This document shows, one piece after another, positions 1 through 11,131 of a DNA stretch of 64,000 bases. The first letter of the stretch is position 1; each line of letters starts with the position of its first letter. Position numbers and translations under genes: made by a program. The DNA is taken from NCBI GenBank assembly GCA_030710605.1, contig CP092870.1, positions 55,637,532-55,701,531 on the forward strand, read 5' to 3'. The notes beneath the pieces are model-generated. The model worked only from the letters and a program-made list of their open reading frames with translations, was not told where the DNA came from and made no database searches. This DNA is from Cordylochernes scorpioides (lineage: Eukaryota; Arthropoda; Arachnida; Pseudoscorpiones; Chernetidae).

Positions 1-560
1 AAAGAAGCTAGGGAAGCTCAGGGTAAAAGAAGCTAAAGAAGCTAAGGGTGAAAGAAGCTAAAGAAACTCAAGGTAAAAGAAGCTGGGGAAGCTCAAGGTA
101 AAAGAAGCTAAAGAAGCTCAAGGGAAAGGAAGCTAACAGAAGGCGGGAAGACCTGGTAGCGCTGTCTCCCGAGTAATAGGAGCTCAAGAGGCCCTTTGTT
201 AAAGGTTAAAAAGAGCTCAGTGAAGCTCAAGGTTTAAAGGAGCTCAAGAAGCCCTCTGTTAAAGGTTCAAAGGAGCTCAAGAAGCCCTTTGTTAAAGGTT
301 TAAAGGAGCTCAAGAGGCCCTTTGTTAAAGGTTTAAAGGAGCTCAAGAGGCCCTTTGTTAAAGGTTTAAAGGAGCTCAAGAAGCCCTTTGTTAAAGGTTA
401 AAAGGAGCTCAAGGGAAGGGAGAAGCTCAAGTAGACAAAGAAGTTGAGGAAGCTCAAATAGGCAAAGAGGTTGAAGAAGCTCAAGTAAGGTAAGAGGATA
501 CCTACAGGGTGAAAGGTTACCTACAAGGTAAAAGGATACCTACAGGGTGAAAGGATAACT
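1..560 (+). repeat. Degenerate tandem repeats (leader of BEL-like remnant)
   Basis: Two adjoining families are visible. Positions 1-140 repeat a short 'aaagaagct' theme. Positions about 190-410 repeat a roughly 33-bp unit built on 'aaggagctcaag' and 'ccctttgttaaagg'. A 'gatacctacagggtgaaa' theme covers about 495-560. The array runs directly into the start codon of the ORF at 571, so it looks like that element's untranslated leader. A small related piece occurs near 29293. Confidence 0.75.
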
Positions 561-570
561 ACAGGGTGAG

Positions 571-2487
571 ATGGAGGATGTTAGCAGAAGGCGTAGAGAG
601 GCGATAAGAGGCGTTTTTACCGAGGTGGTAAATGATATGAATACAGAGTTAAGGGATCCACTTATTGATAAAAGTGGCATATATGAAAAATTTGATAGAT
701 TGGAAGCTCTCCATTTGGAGTTGCTGGCATTGAATGAGCGATGCCAGGCAATTTCATTAGCCAAAGCTGAGGCTACCGATGATGAAATAGATAGGGAGTT
801 TGAGGAGTGTGAACCCTACATCACGGAAAGATATTATTTAAAGGCCAGAATTCGCGTAATGCGTGAGCAGGATAGGGACGCTCAGGCCAAGACTTCTCAA
901 ATTCCACCAGGGGCGTCTAGTGCCTCTCCGAATTCAGATGCCGATAATCAGAAAGTTACCAAACTTCAGAATACTTCTACGTCTCTATCGAAAAGCCCGG
1001 AAGAGTCCATGAAAAATGAAATTGAAGGCGTGGAAAAAGAGGATTCTGTAAAAACTGCTAGAGCTACGGATGTGAAGCCTACTCTAGCTAAAGCTAGAAT
1101 ACCAAAGGAAGCTTGTTCAGCTCCCTCTATAATAGATATTGAATATGAGGGCAAAAAAGGTACTGTGAATGCTATTAAAGAAAAGAAGGAATTGAACGCA
1201 GCAGTTGAAGGCGGTGGAAGGAAGGAAACAGAAGCGGCAGTTAAATGCAATAAAGTGAAGGATTCTGAAACTGCAGTTGATAGCTATGTAGGTGTGAAGG
1301 AAGCTGAGGCTAAAGACAAAGCAAAGGAAGCGGAAGCAAAACCCGATAAAGAGGATTCTAAAGATGAGCCTAAGGGCGACGGAGTAAAGGATTCTGAAGA
1401 TGAGCCTAAGGGCGACGGAGTAAATGATTCTGAAGCGAAGCCTAAGGGCGAAGGCGTAAAGGAATCTGAAGTGAATCTTAGGGACGAAGGAGTAAGGGAT
1501 TCTAAGGATGAGCCTAAGGGCGACGGAGTAAGGGATTCTGAAGATGAGCCTAAGGGCGACGGAGTAAATGATTCTGAAGCAAGACCAACTGGAGATACGG
1601 AATCTAAAATGAAGAATAAGGGAGATCTACAAAAACTTGAGGGCAACCCAGGGGATTGGCTCTCAAGATGGGGGCAATTTGGTAGAAACAATGCCAATGA
1701 AAAATATGAAGAGGCAAATTTAAAGGATAGGGAAGATTCTGAAGCGAAGCCTAAGGGCGACGGAGTAAAGGATTCTGGAACGGCAATTAAAGGTTATGAA
1801 CCGGTGAACAATTCTAGAGCGGTAGCTGAAGGCGCTGACCAAGTAAAGATTTCAGATGAAACTGAATCGATTGATGATAATGAGGAAAATGAGGAAAAAG
1901 TTGTCAGAATTCCAGCATCGAGGAAATTGGTGGAAGAAGAAAAGATAGATGCAGAACAAGGTACTGATTCAAGGGTGGAAGAAAACCTAGATGCAGAACA
2001 GGGTACTGATTCAAGGGTGGAAGAAAACCTAGATGTAGAACAAGGTACTGATCGCCCTGTATTTGGGTGTGAGTCCGAGGCGACGCCTATACGGCCAGTG
2101 TGTGACGGCGCTTCCTGTCGAGGACACGGCGCACTCGCCTTAAGACGGTATTTGAAGAGGAGACCCATTCTACTGAGGAGAATCCCGGAAATAGGGATAG
2201 AACTTCGGAAAAATAAGTACGGAGTTTTGGCCGACATGGGGAGATATTTCCAGGTGATGGCCATCAAGGAAAATGATTGGGACTACCTCCGATTTCTTTG
2301 GAAGAGGAAGATGGACGCCCATGGGGCAATCTCCGGTGGTGTGTATGGAGAGGGTGCCGCAGTGTGCCGGATTTTTTCTTTTTGCAAAAAAGAAAGGTGG
2401 GGGTATGTTAAAAGTCGTAACATACAATATGTAAATATATCTTTTGAATGTATGACTGGAGATGCAGATTTTCTATTGAGTGTATAA
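571..2487 (+). CDS. BEL/Pao-like Gag N-terminus fused in frame to an RT fragment
   Basis: Open frame of 638 codons. Residues 1-106 are an acidic, helical region (for example LEALHLELLALNERC and EECEPYITERYYLKARIR) resembling the Gag start of arthropod BEL/Pao elements. Residues about 107-500 are low complexity, including roughly eight imperfect 12-residue units of the type DEPKGDGVKDSE (36-bp repeats, best at 1355-1590). The last ~100 residues contain YGVLADMGRYFQV followed by DYLRFLWKRK, matching the RT motif-A region of BEL/Pao polymerases. The rest of Gag, protease and most of Pol are absent, so an internal deletion appears to have joined Gag to RT while keeping the frame. Family assignment is by motif only; the repeat-rich middle has no known function. 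An expressed Gag-like protein cannot be excluded, but a defective retroelement is the simplest reading. Confidence 0.6.
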   Translation: MEDVSRRRREAIRGVFTEVVNDMNTELRDPLIDKSGIYEKFDRLEALHLELLALNERCQAISLAKAEATDDEIDREFEECEPYITERYYLKARIRVMREQDRDAQAKTSQIPPGASSASPNSDADNQKVTKLQNTSTSLSKSPEESMKNEIEGVEKEDSVKTARATDVKPTLAKARIPKEACSAPSIIDIEYEGKKGTVNAIKEKKELNAAVEGGGRKETEAAVKCNKVKDSETAVDSYVGVKEAEAKDKAKEAEAKPDKEDSKDEPKGDGVKDSEDEPKGDGVNDSEAKPKGEGVKESEVNLRDEGVRDSKDEPKGDGVRDSEDEPKGDGVNDSEARPTGDTESKMKNKGDLQKLEGNPGDWLSRWGQFGRNNANEKYEEANLKDREDSEAKPKGDGVKDSGTAIKGYEPVNNSRAVAEGADQVKISDETESIDDNEENEEKVVRIPASRKLVEEEKIDAEQGTDSRVEENLDAEQGTDSRVEENLDVEQGTDRPVFGCESEATPIRPVCDGASCRGHGALALRRYLKRRPILLRRIPEIGIELRKNKYGVLADMGRYFQVMAIKENDWDYLRFLWKRKMDAHGAISGGVYGEGAAVCRIFSFCKKERWGYVKSRNIQYVNISFECMTGDADFLLSV

Positions 2488-3495
2488 ATTGTTATTATGT
2501 AAATTTCCCTTTTGTATATAACTGAGCCGTGTTGTTGAAATAAAGAGTTTCTTAGTAGAGCGAGAGCTTCTGCGCGTGTAGCCGCTGGTTTCTGTCTTCG
2601 TTATTTTCCTTCCTGGCTTGATCACCCAAGGCAGTCCAAAACTGATATCAAGACTTTGGGTAAAGGTCTTACTTGTTAAGAGGAGGCTTCTTCAATCCTG
2701 ACCTCGCGTAATCTTAACACTGGTACACACAATTTTACTCCTTATGTTTAGTTTATCGCTTTTCGCTCATTAGAAAAAATAGCATAAGGAATATTCTCTG
2801 TACACCCCTAACTTTAGAAATTTTGCGCAAAAAAATAATACAAAATAATTTTACTACCACGTTATTCAATGCAAAAGGTCGATCAAAAAATGATTTTTAT
2901 TTGAAGGGACACATTTTAAAAACTTTATACAGTATAATAAGCAATGATAATATTTGACAAGCCCATAGGATATTTGGAATAAAGTACGAAAAACAGATTT
3001 TGTCATCCCCCTTTTTATTTCATTTGTTGGATCATGACAAATTTCCAATTAAATAGTCAAGTGTCGCCAATTTTTCAAAAACTATTCATTGGTTATAGCA
3101 AGAAATCCTATTGGTAGTGCCATCATAATTTCTGGTACTATATTAACATTTCAAATAAACGTGTATTGATATCAGCATTTAAATTATCATCCAATTCTTC
3201 TACTTTTGGCGAAATTGGGTTTTATCAATTTATCATTAGATATTATTAGTTTTTTCCTGGTATTCAAAAAGGAAAAATACGTGTCGATCGGTTATATTTT
3301 CAATTTATTAAACAATTTGGCTGCTGAATTTCTGATTCTGGTAGAGCGCCATCCAGTGAATAAAATTGTAACTGCTACCAATTTCTAATTTTTCAAACAT
3401 GTCCCAAAAATCCCATTGCATCATGAACGCAATGATTTTTACCGCATTGTTCTAGGGCAAATATTCGCGGAGTTATTTATTTTTAAAGTTGTGCT
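2488..3495. other. AT-rich spacer, possible LTR remains
   Basis: An 'aaataaag' polyadenylation-like motif lies at about 2537, followed by a G/C-richer stretch ending near 'gatcacccaaggcagt', which could be the R/U5 end of the LTR of the preceding element. No second LTR copy is visible to prove it. The remainder (2720-3495) is AT-rich with no supported gene. Confidence 0.3.
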
Positions 3496-3596
3496 AGAGA
3501 GAGAAATAAGGATAACCCAGGCCCCTGGAGCGCAAGAAACGCCAACTGCCCGGGCTGTCCAGCTAACTAGTAGAAACCAGTTACTCTAGATTATAT

Positions 3597-6500
3597 TTAC
3601 ATAGAGCCAATTTCAGAGCCGAACCAGCCGGTCAGGAAGTTCAATGCCTGCAGAGAATCCGGGAGTCCAGCCAACGAGACTGGGTCGAAGGAGGTCTTCC
3701 CAAGCAGCAGGGCTGTCTGCATTCTGTGTCGCATGAAAGAAGGGCATCTGAATAGAAGGTGGTCCACAGTCTGTTGTTCCTCCATACAATGTGGGCAAGA
3801 TGGGTCTTCCCCAGGATGCCAGAGAACCAAGTCTGCCCGAACATGGCCATGTCCTGTAAGTAAGGTGGTGGTGACTTCTCCAGGACAAACCTTAGGGAGG
3901 AATTGGAGCAGCCGGTCTGGAGTATGGGCTATTCTCCTCAGGTGTCTGTTGGAGTGGTCCCGGAAATAAACCTCCGTCCATGCATCTAGGGCTGCCGTGC
4001 GTGAATCGTTACGGGCCAGGCTTCTAGGCAGGATGGAAAATGATGGCTCTAAGGTCGAAACGGCCGGGTTCTTAGAAGCTCTGTCTGCTCTTTCGTTTCC
4101 GTCGATGCCGCAGTGTCCCGGCACCCAACACAGATTTACATTTTGGATGGTGTTCAGGGCGAGAATAATCTCAGCTACTAATGTCGATCGAACTGGACCT
4201 GACGTACATATGGCCCACAGAGCTGATTTGCAGTCCGACGCGATAGTGATCTCTTCTCTAGAATAACCTTCCTCCACCAGACGGACCGCCCAGCGGATTG
4301 CCAGAAGTTCAGCCTGGAAGGCTGTGCAGTCTGGATGGAGTCGTAAGAGAACGGGCTGCTGATCTTCTGATGAGGGAACAATTGCAGCGCCCACCCCATC
4401 CTCATTTTTGATCCGTCAGTAAATATTATGGGTGTTGTTATCTCCTCGATGTTCAGACTGAAATACAATTGACGTCTATCCGGAGGGTATGGCAAAGAAG
4501 CAGGGCCTGGTCTAGATTCAAAATTTCCTTCATTGATTTCCTTCAGGAACGCCGTACGAGACCTAACAATAGTATCGAGAGGAGGCTTGCTGGTGATGGA
4601 GATGGCTGAGACTGTTGGTGTGCGAGGACCTCCTCTCAGTACACGTTTCGCAAAATTGTAGTGAAGGCTCCTAAGCTGCCCAATGCCTTCGCTGGAGAGA
4701 GCACGACGTCCCCATGCTGACGATCCGTAAAGGAAGGCAGGTACCACCACCGCGTCGAAAATCCTAGTTCCAACTGAAAAGGATATTCCAAATTTACCCT
4801 GTATGGAGTTGGTGAGTCGTGGGATTATTGATCTGCATCTACGTGTGATCTTGCGTAGGTGGGCGACAAATCCGCGGGTCTGGTCAAACTTTAGTCCTAA
4901 GATTGTGATGGTCTTCTTGGTGTTTAAAGGTTGAGACCAAGGATTTTAAGCCCTGTCTCGGAGTTGGGGTGGACATTACGCCATTGGAACAGGTAAGCTT
5001 GAGTCTTACTGGGGTTTGTATTAATACCATACATCGTGCACCAAGATGTTAACCTCTCCAAGAAGTTGTTAGTGGCAGAGAACGGCAGGCGACCACGAAC
5101 CTGAATCATAAGGGTGAAGTCGTCCGCGTAAGCTATTAATCGGCTATCTTTGATGGAGGGAAGGGTGAAGATGGTCCGAGCAACTATGTTCTACAAGAAA
5201 GGGCTTAGCGCTGAACCCTGGGAAGTGCCGAGCTGGGATGACCTACATTCTGTTGCTGTCCAAGCTGAATAAGAAACCCTCCGGTCTTCCAAAAAGTTTT
5301 TTACTAAGCCGGTAATAGACTCTGGACAATTTAGACGTTCAAGATTTTGAATGATTGCCGGACTCCAAACAGTGTCGAAGGCCTTACTGATGTCCAAGCT
5401 GATGACAAGAGTTTTCCTCCAGTGAGCTTGTCTTTCTTCAATGAATCGAGTGATACTTGCCAGTGCATCTTCCGCTGAACGACCATTTACAAACCCGTAT
5501 TGATCTTCAAAGAACCATCCGTGACGATCCGCGAGCCACTGAAGTCTGGCCAGGATACATCTCTCAAATACTTTGGCCATAGTGTTCAACAAAGTAATAG
5601 GTCTGTATTTCTCCAGCTGACTGGTGGCTGAATGGGAGGGTTTAGGCAGAAGTATGAGGCGGCCTTCTTTCCATAGACGGGGGAAGTGGTCCATACGAAG
5701 GCATTTGGTGAACAATTCGGCCTTAAGGAATTGCAAAAAAGGGCCGCCCAGGTCTAAGCATTTTGAACCAAGACCGTCGGGGCCCGGGGCTTTCCTTTTT
5801 CCACAGCGATGAATGGCTCGCAAAACTTCCCAGGGTTTGAATTCAGGTTCGTCTGAGTGTGCAGAAATAGCATTCCTTTGCGGGTGAGGTCTGGTGTCAG
5901 GTAAGAAAAAGTGAATTAACACGACCTGGCAAGTCTCATGAGGATTGAAAGGAGAGCCGTTATCATGTTTGAGAAGTGGCGGACCTCTGGGGGAGCCGCG
6001 GCCCCGGGCGATAAATCGATGTATGGCACTCCAGGATGCGGATGACACCTCCTCGCAGAGATTAAACCAGGATTTACTTTTGGCTTTCCGTATAGCCGCC
6101 TTCAGTCGATTATGGCACGCTCGGTATAAACCGCGGAAGAAGTTCCTAATAGGACACCGGGCACTCTGACTGCAACGGCGGAGGGAGGTAACCAACCTTC
6201 TGATCCGAATCAGTTCGGGGGTCCACCACGGCTTTGACGGTCTTGTAGTACTGGAGCGCTTCCCCATGGAAGAATCACAAGCTGATTGCAGGATGGAAGT
6301 CAGAAGGAGGACCACTCTGTCAATATATTCTGGGGTAGAGGCCTCGTTCAATTGGGTAGTTACCTGGTGGAGAGTAGAGTTGAGGAATGATTTAAAGGTC
6401 TGTTCTTTACATGAGGATTCAACCCAGGAGGAGTTCGTCTCGTTATTGACCATGTCGAGGAATGTAGTCCAGATAGGTATATGGTCAGTGAAGGCCATCT

Positions 6501-7439
6501 CATCTAATAAACCTCTAGTGGCATGGATAGCCCGTGAGCTGGAGACCAGAGTGACATCTATAGAAGAAGATAAAGACCCATTTGACCAGGTAGAGACCAC
6601 AGGGGTTCCAAGAAATGAAGATCATTGAAGCTGGCGAACTCTTCAAGATTAGCACCCCGGAAGTCCAACCTCGCACCGATGCCCCAGGTAGGAGAGTGGG
6701 CGTTAGTGTCCATACCCAGGATCACTGGAAGAGAGGCCCGTCTTATCGTATCTTCCAAAAGAGGGATGAAATCATCGGCAGCTCTAAGGCCGTGCCAGTA
6801 GGCCGAGTACACCGCGATGATACTTTGCTCTAGACATATAGCTATGGAGGTTGTGGCGGTGTCTGGGGAGGTTAGAGGAATGGGATGAAGGTTACTACGT
6901 GCCACAATTCGCGAGGGTATGTAGGCGCCTGGGACAAAAAATGCCTGAAACCCAGGTGTGGGCCAGAAGAAGTTAGTTGGGAGTTTTTGCAGGAGCACGA
7001 TGTTAGCCTGTGTCGAATTTGCCAAATTTGCAATTTCAAGAATGGCAGTTGGTGATTTTCTAACGTTCGCCTGCAGGACACGCAATGGCCTAGACCAGTG
7101 ATTCTCAACCTTTTTTTTTTTTGTTGCGGCATTATTTTAAAGATTTGAAAATTTGGCGGCACAATTTTAGAATTTCGCGGCACACTTTTGCTAACTTGAA
7201 TGCAAGAAAATTCAAATTATGTATCAATATTTCTATGCAAAATATAAGTAATATACATCTCTAACATTCAATTTGCTAATTTCGTTATTTTAAAAAGTAA
7301 AAAAATGAAAAAGAAAAAAAGAAAAACCAATACAAACGTGAACATAATCATATGACTAAAATTCGGCGGCACATTTTTAGAATTTCGCGGCACACAAAAT
7401 TACCGCGGCACATTGGTTGAGAATCACTGGCCTAGACAT
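3597..7439 (-). pseudogene. LINE ORF2: AP endonuclease, reverse transcriptase, RNase H (broken)
   Basis: Polymerase of the LINE. The native start is an ATG at 7439 (MS, then R-P-L), which the hAT MITE has separated from the rest of the gene at 7096. Downstream: endonuclease (RVLQANVRKS at the start; NAHSPTWG and TDHIP later), RT (KAPGPDGLGSKCL, YRPITLLNTMAKVFERC, SLDISKAFDTVW, SQGSALSP, then YADDF near 5130), RNase H (IFTDGSK, AELLAIRWA, SDCKSALW, WVPGHCGIDGNERAD) and a Cys/His tail (CPHCMEEQQTVDHLLFRC). Damage: frame changes near 6590, 4900-4750 and 4390, and an amber stop at 5191 just before YADD. The endonuclease position normally occupied by the catalytic Glu (QE) reads QK. Not functional. 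Confidence 0.85.
7096..7429. mobile_element. hAT-type MITE, 334 bp
   Basis: Terminal inverted repeats read CAGTGATTCTCAACC at the left and its exact complement at the right, the classic hAT consensus. Both sides carry the same 8-bp target duplication, gcctagac (7088-7095 and 7430-7437), which is the hAT length. The inside is AT-rich with repeated 'cgcggcaca' subterminal motifs and no ORF. It is younger than the LINE because it splits ORF2 codon 4. Confidence 0.93.
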
Positions 7440-7466
7440 TGTTTCTTGTTCGGGCTATTCTCTCTT

Positions 7467-8582
7467 TTACAAAGGGACAGGAAGATGAGGTGGCAAAGTG
7501 GTTAATGGGAGCTCCGAATTTTTGCTGCAGCGGCGGCTTTGGCTTGGCTCGACCGAGCATTGGAAGCCCTCATGCTCTGCAGAGCCGCAGCGATAGCAGA
7601 TTGGATGGGCAGCTGGACAGGCAGAAGCGCGGTGGCCGAAGCCACAGCAACGGAAGCATTGCTTTAAAGTATGACTGCGCTCATACCTGTGCATTAGACC
7701 CGCCACAGGGATACGTCCATGTTGACCGAGGATTTCGGCGACTTGGTTGTCCACTTCGATGAACACTGTACTAGTGCTGTGTGCCGCATTATTCGATCGA
7801 TGGACTACCCTGATGTCACGTTTTCCCTGAAGTGACTGCACGGAGTGGTTGGAGCGGAAGCTCTCGCATATCTCCTCGTCCCGCACCTCTCCGTCCACTC
7901 TGAAGAGGCTGTATCTTGGTAGGATAACCGGGCGCTCGTGGCAGCCTAGACCCGTTGGCAGGGAGGTCAGCCCAGAAGCCAGCGACTTTGCCATTTGGGT
8001 TGTTTTGGTGTGGAAAACCACCTTGCCGCTGGTGTTGATGGACGCCACCACGTCTTTTGTTGACGCTAGGGAAGGATGAATCTTTTTAATTTCCCTTAAA
8101 ATTTCTCTTGGGTTGGCCTTGGGGTTAGCCAACTTGACGATGACATGCGATTCAAAGGAAGGAGCCAGATTCACAAATGTGGCTTTCGCTTTGGGTTTCG
8201 GAGGTGCAGGCCTTACCGGCTTGTCTTTCTCTGCCGCTACCGAGGCGAAAGAGGTGGAGGGGATCGGGACGTTGGATGTGGGATTGGGTATTCCTAGACT
8301 GGCTCCCTTGAAGGCGTCCTCAAGAAGAAGTTCTGCCTCTTGGACGAGAGCCAGCATCAGTCCTCTGGTGGCCATCTGTATTTTTTCGGGGGTGTCCAGG
8401 CTGGTGACGGCAGTGATCGCCTCGAAGGTTCGGAAGCCAAAGTTGAACAAGTTCGCTGTGCTGTTGAACTTAAATTGATGATGGGAAGACGGGAGGAGGT
8501 CTTCGTCCTCAGGACGCGGCCGCTTTTTGTTGGTCTGCTGACTTCCTCCACCACCACCACCATCATACTGGTTCGGCTCCAT
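7467..8582 (-). CDS. LINE ORF1, Gag-like zinc-knuckle protein
   Basis: Nucleic-acid-binding ORF1 protein of the LINE. The ATG at 8582 (MEPNQYDGGG) is preferred to the one six codons upstream because it opens the recognisable Gly-rich N-terminus. A proline/lysine-rich middle is followed by a domain carrying VNLAPSFESHVIVKL and then two knuckles of form CX2CX4HX4C (CFRCCGFGHRASAC and CYRCGSAEHEGFQC). A third knuckle, common in related elements, is not intact: after FQC the frame runs into unrelated residues and stops, suggesting a late frameshift. The stop lies 27 nt before the inferred ORF2 start. Function (RNP formation with the element RNA) is known for the family and inferred here. Confidence 0.75.
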   Translation of the reverse strand: MEPNQYDGGGGGGSQQTNKKRPRPEDEDLLPSSHHQFKFNSTANLFNFGFRTFEAITAVTSLDTPEKIQMATRGLMLALVQEAELLLEDAFKGASLGIPNPTSNVPIPSTSFASVAAEKDKPVRPAPPKPKAKATFVNLAPSFESHVIVKLANPKANPREILREIKKIHPSLASTKDVVASINTSGKVVFHTKTTQMAKSLASGLTSLPTGLGCHERPVILPRYSLFRVDGEVRDEEICESFRSNHSVQSLQGKRDIRVVHRSNNAAHSTSTVFIEVDNQVAEILGQHGRIPVAGLMHRYERSHTLKQCFRCCGFGHRASACPAAHPICYRCGSAEHEGFQCSVEPSQSRRCSKNSELPLTTLPPHLPVPL

Positions 8583-8640
8583 AAATAAAAAAACTATCAA
8601 AAAGTAAATTTACTTCAAATAGAAAAAAGGCCTAACCATA

Positions 8641-9044
8641 CAAAGAACACTTTTGTCTCGACGAGAGATTGTATTCGAATTCCAAAATTGAGTGATATCT
8701 TTCTAACCTTCTATCTTTTGTGCAATACTTTTGCATCACCCTGTATATATATTAGCGCGTTGTGTTATCTTGTATTTAATTTATACATAGTTAAAAGCTC
8801 CTAGTCTTATTTGACCCTTAAGAGATAGGAGGTAGAGGCACCAGAATTACATTGTATAACCACAATATTGGATCAAAAGGCTAAGAATTAATCCTTAATC
8901 CTTCGATGGTAGAGATAATCTGCTGTTCTAACGTTATCTCTTACTTCATAGACCATCTCCATTTTGTTATGTCATTATAAATCTCGGGTGGTTGGCGACA
9001 TCTTCAGTAACACACCTGAGTTTTTTAATATTAAGTAATTCTAA
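8641..9044. other. AT-rich spacer, no feature seen
   Basis: No ORF, terminal repeat or RNA gene is visible between the LINE 5' end and the repeat complex starting near 9045. Confidence 0.4.
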
Positions 9045-9730
9045 ATTAATTTTTCCAGGGAAAGTTGCAATATAAATTCAAGTTGTTCTTGACAATATTG
9101 GAGTGTTGTATTGTTATAAGATATATTGGAATACTTGATCTATTGAAATAAATCTTGAGAAATGATTTAAAACAATATAGATTAAAAATAGAAATGATAT
9201 ATTTTTGTTGTTATTTTCGTGTCCAATGATGAGTTTTAAATGTCTCCATACATCTCTATCACAGCAGTGCAATGTTCTTGGGTGTGTAAATCTGCTGTTA
9301 TGGGTCAATTTTCTGTTGTTGTCGTGTCCAATGAATAGCTTCAGATGTCTCCATATATCTCTATCACAGCAGTCACAATTTCCTCTATCTTGGGTGTGTA
9401 AAGCTGCTGTTCTGGGTCCAAAATTATCTATTGAAATATATTTAAAAATTGGCTCTAATTGTGTTGTTCAAGACTTTCATCAGCCTCTTCTAGGGCTATC
9501 TGCTCTTTCCATTCAGATGTTTATTCTTTATAATATTCTAGATTACGAAATATTCCAGATAATAACAAAAATTCAGAAAAATTGATAATCATTAATTAAT
9601 TTTACTGGGAAATTTGAATATATGAATTCAAGTTGCTCTTGACAATAAGAGTTTTGTATTCTAATAGAATATATTAGATTATCAAATCTATTAAGACATA
9701 TTTTGAAACAATTTTAAACATTAAAAAGCT
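9045..9730. repeat. Diverged repeat block related to the 547-bp duplication
   Basis: A segment beginning 'taatttttccaggg' at 9045 recurs as 'taattttactggg' at 9595, about 550 bp on. Inside, a ~100-bp unit starting 'tcgtgtccaatga' occurs twice in tandem (about 9219 and 9320). The text around 9452 ('ttcaagactttcat') is a diverged form of the sequence at 9778 and 10330. This looks like an older layer of the same local amplification. Confidence 0.65.
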
Positions 9731-9767
9731 CTAAACAATCTTTTTTTTTTTTTTTTGATAATAATAA

Positions 9768-10866
9768 TAAAAATTATCTCCAATTGTTGTTAAAGACTTT
9801 CATTGGCCTTTCAGTGTTATCAACCTTTTCTATTTAGATGTTTATTCTTTTATTTTTCTAAATTACGTAAATATACAGATAATTTCAATTTATGAAATTC
9901 TACCATCAAAGTACCACGAAGTGATTTATATAATTCTGTATCAAGAATAAACAAAAATGTCAATCCAAATATCTGCATTTGATGAAGAAGTATCAAGATG
10001 ACATTCCAGCCATCAAAGGTAACCCCCCTGTACTCTCCGTTGATTCTAGCTATGAACAATTCTAATTCGAAAAATGGATCATTTGTCTCATGCTAACATA
10101 ACTCAAAATGTTATATACATTCAAGAAACTCAGATATCATTATTCATTATAAATATTGTGTCATTTTATCAATCAAATGAATACTCCACTCTTTATCTGA
10201 TATATACTCTATATGATATCCTGATCTCTAATATCTTATATGCGTTAAAAAGAAATAAAAAGTAAACAAAAAGAAATCAAACTATTAATAGCACGTTGTT
10301 TTCTTTCACAAATATCCACTAAAAATTATCTCCAATTGTTGTTAAAGACTTTCATTGGCCTTTCAGTGTTATCAACCTTTTCTATTTAGATGTTTATTCT
10401 TTTATTTTTCTAAATTACGTAAATATACAGATAATTTCAATTTATGAAATTCTACCATCAAAGTACCACGAAGTGATTTATATAATTCTGTATCAAGAAT
10501 AAACAAAAATGTCAATCCAAATATCTGCATTTGATGAAGAAGTATCAAGATGACATTCCAGCCATCAAAGGTAACCCCCCTGTACTCTCCGTTGATTCTA
10601 GCTATGAACAATTCTAATTCGAAAAATGGATCATTTGTCTCATGCTAACATAACTCAAAATGTTATATACATTCAAGAAACTCAGATATCATTATTCATT
10701 ATAAATATTGTGTCATTTTATCAATCAAATGAATACTCCACTCTTTATCTGATATATACTCTATATGATATCCTGATCTCTAATATCTTATGTGCGTTAA
10801 AAAGAAATAAAAAGTAAACAAAAAGAAATCAAACTATTAATAGCACGTTGTTTTCTTTCACAAATA
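9768..10866. repeat. Recent direct duplication, 2 x 547 bp with 5-bp spacer
   Basis: Positions 9768-10314 and 10320-10866 are almost identical (I see one substitution, 'ttatatgcg' against 'ttatgtgcg'), separated by 'tccac'. The apparent ORFs inside are also duplicated but have no recognisable domain. The near identity indicates a recent event. Confidence 0.9.
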
Positions 10867-10974
10867 AACCTTTCCTACTTCTCTTACTATAATGGGGAAA
10901 TATTGGGAGGGCCTGGCTCATCAGTGTTGTCCCCTGACAGCAGTATAGCGACTTTAACTAGTCATAACTTACCA

Positions 10975-11131
10975 TGGGGGTCGGTGGAAGGATGATCTAA
11001 ACCGTTAGTTATCGACCGCTACGACCCGGGTTGGATTCCCGCAATGGGCACTTTTTTTCTGTTTAGAAAAAAAATCTCCAATGGCACCCGATATTTGCAA
11101 ACCCCCACCAGCGAGTGCAACTATTCAAACG
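10975..11131 (+). mobile_element. tRNA-derived SINE, 3'-truncated copy (SINE-1)
   Basis: Starts 'gggggtcggtggaaggatgatc' and has a B-box-like 'gggttggattccc', followed by a T-rich linker and the first part of the body ('ccccaccagcgagtgcaa'). Homology with the other copies stops near 11131. Five other copies in the window show the full family structure. Confidence 0.75.

Larger units (their letters stand above)
3500..8640 (-). mobile_element. Non-LTR retrotransposon with RNase H (R1/LOA/I group), decayed
   Basis: Minus-strand LINE with ORF1 (two CCHC knuckles), an AP-type endonuclease, RT with YADD, RNase H and a C-terminal zinc-like segment, in that order. The RNase H after RT places it among the I/LOA/R1-related APE LINEs rather than jockey or CR1; the exact clade needs a tree. 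A hAT MITE is inserted at the ORF1/ORF2 junction. Both element ends are approximate: the 3' UTR is taken to run to about 3500 and the 5' end to about 8640; I found no poly(A) tail or target duplication. Confidence 0.8.

Noticed and set aside
9850-10817. Duplicated ORF pair (69 and 63 codons) as a small gene family
   Set aside because: They lie in the near-identical 547-bp duplication and have no domain, codon bias or start context.
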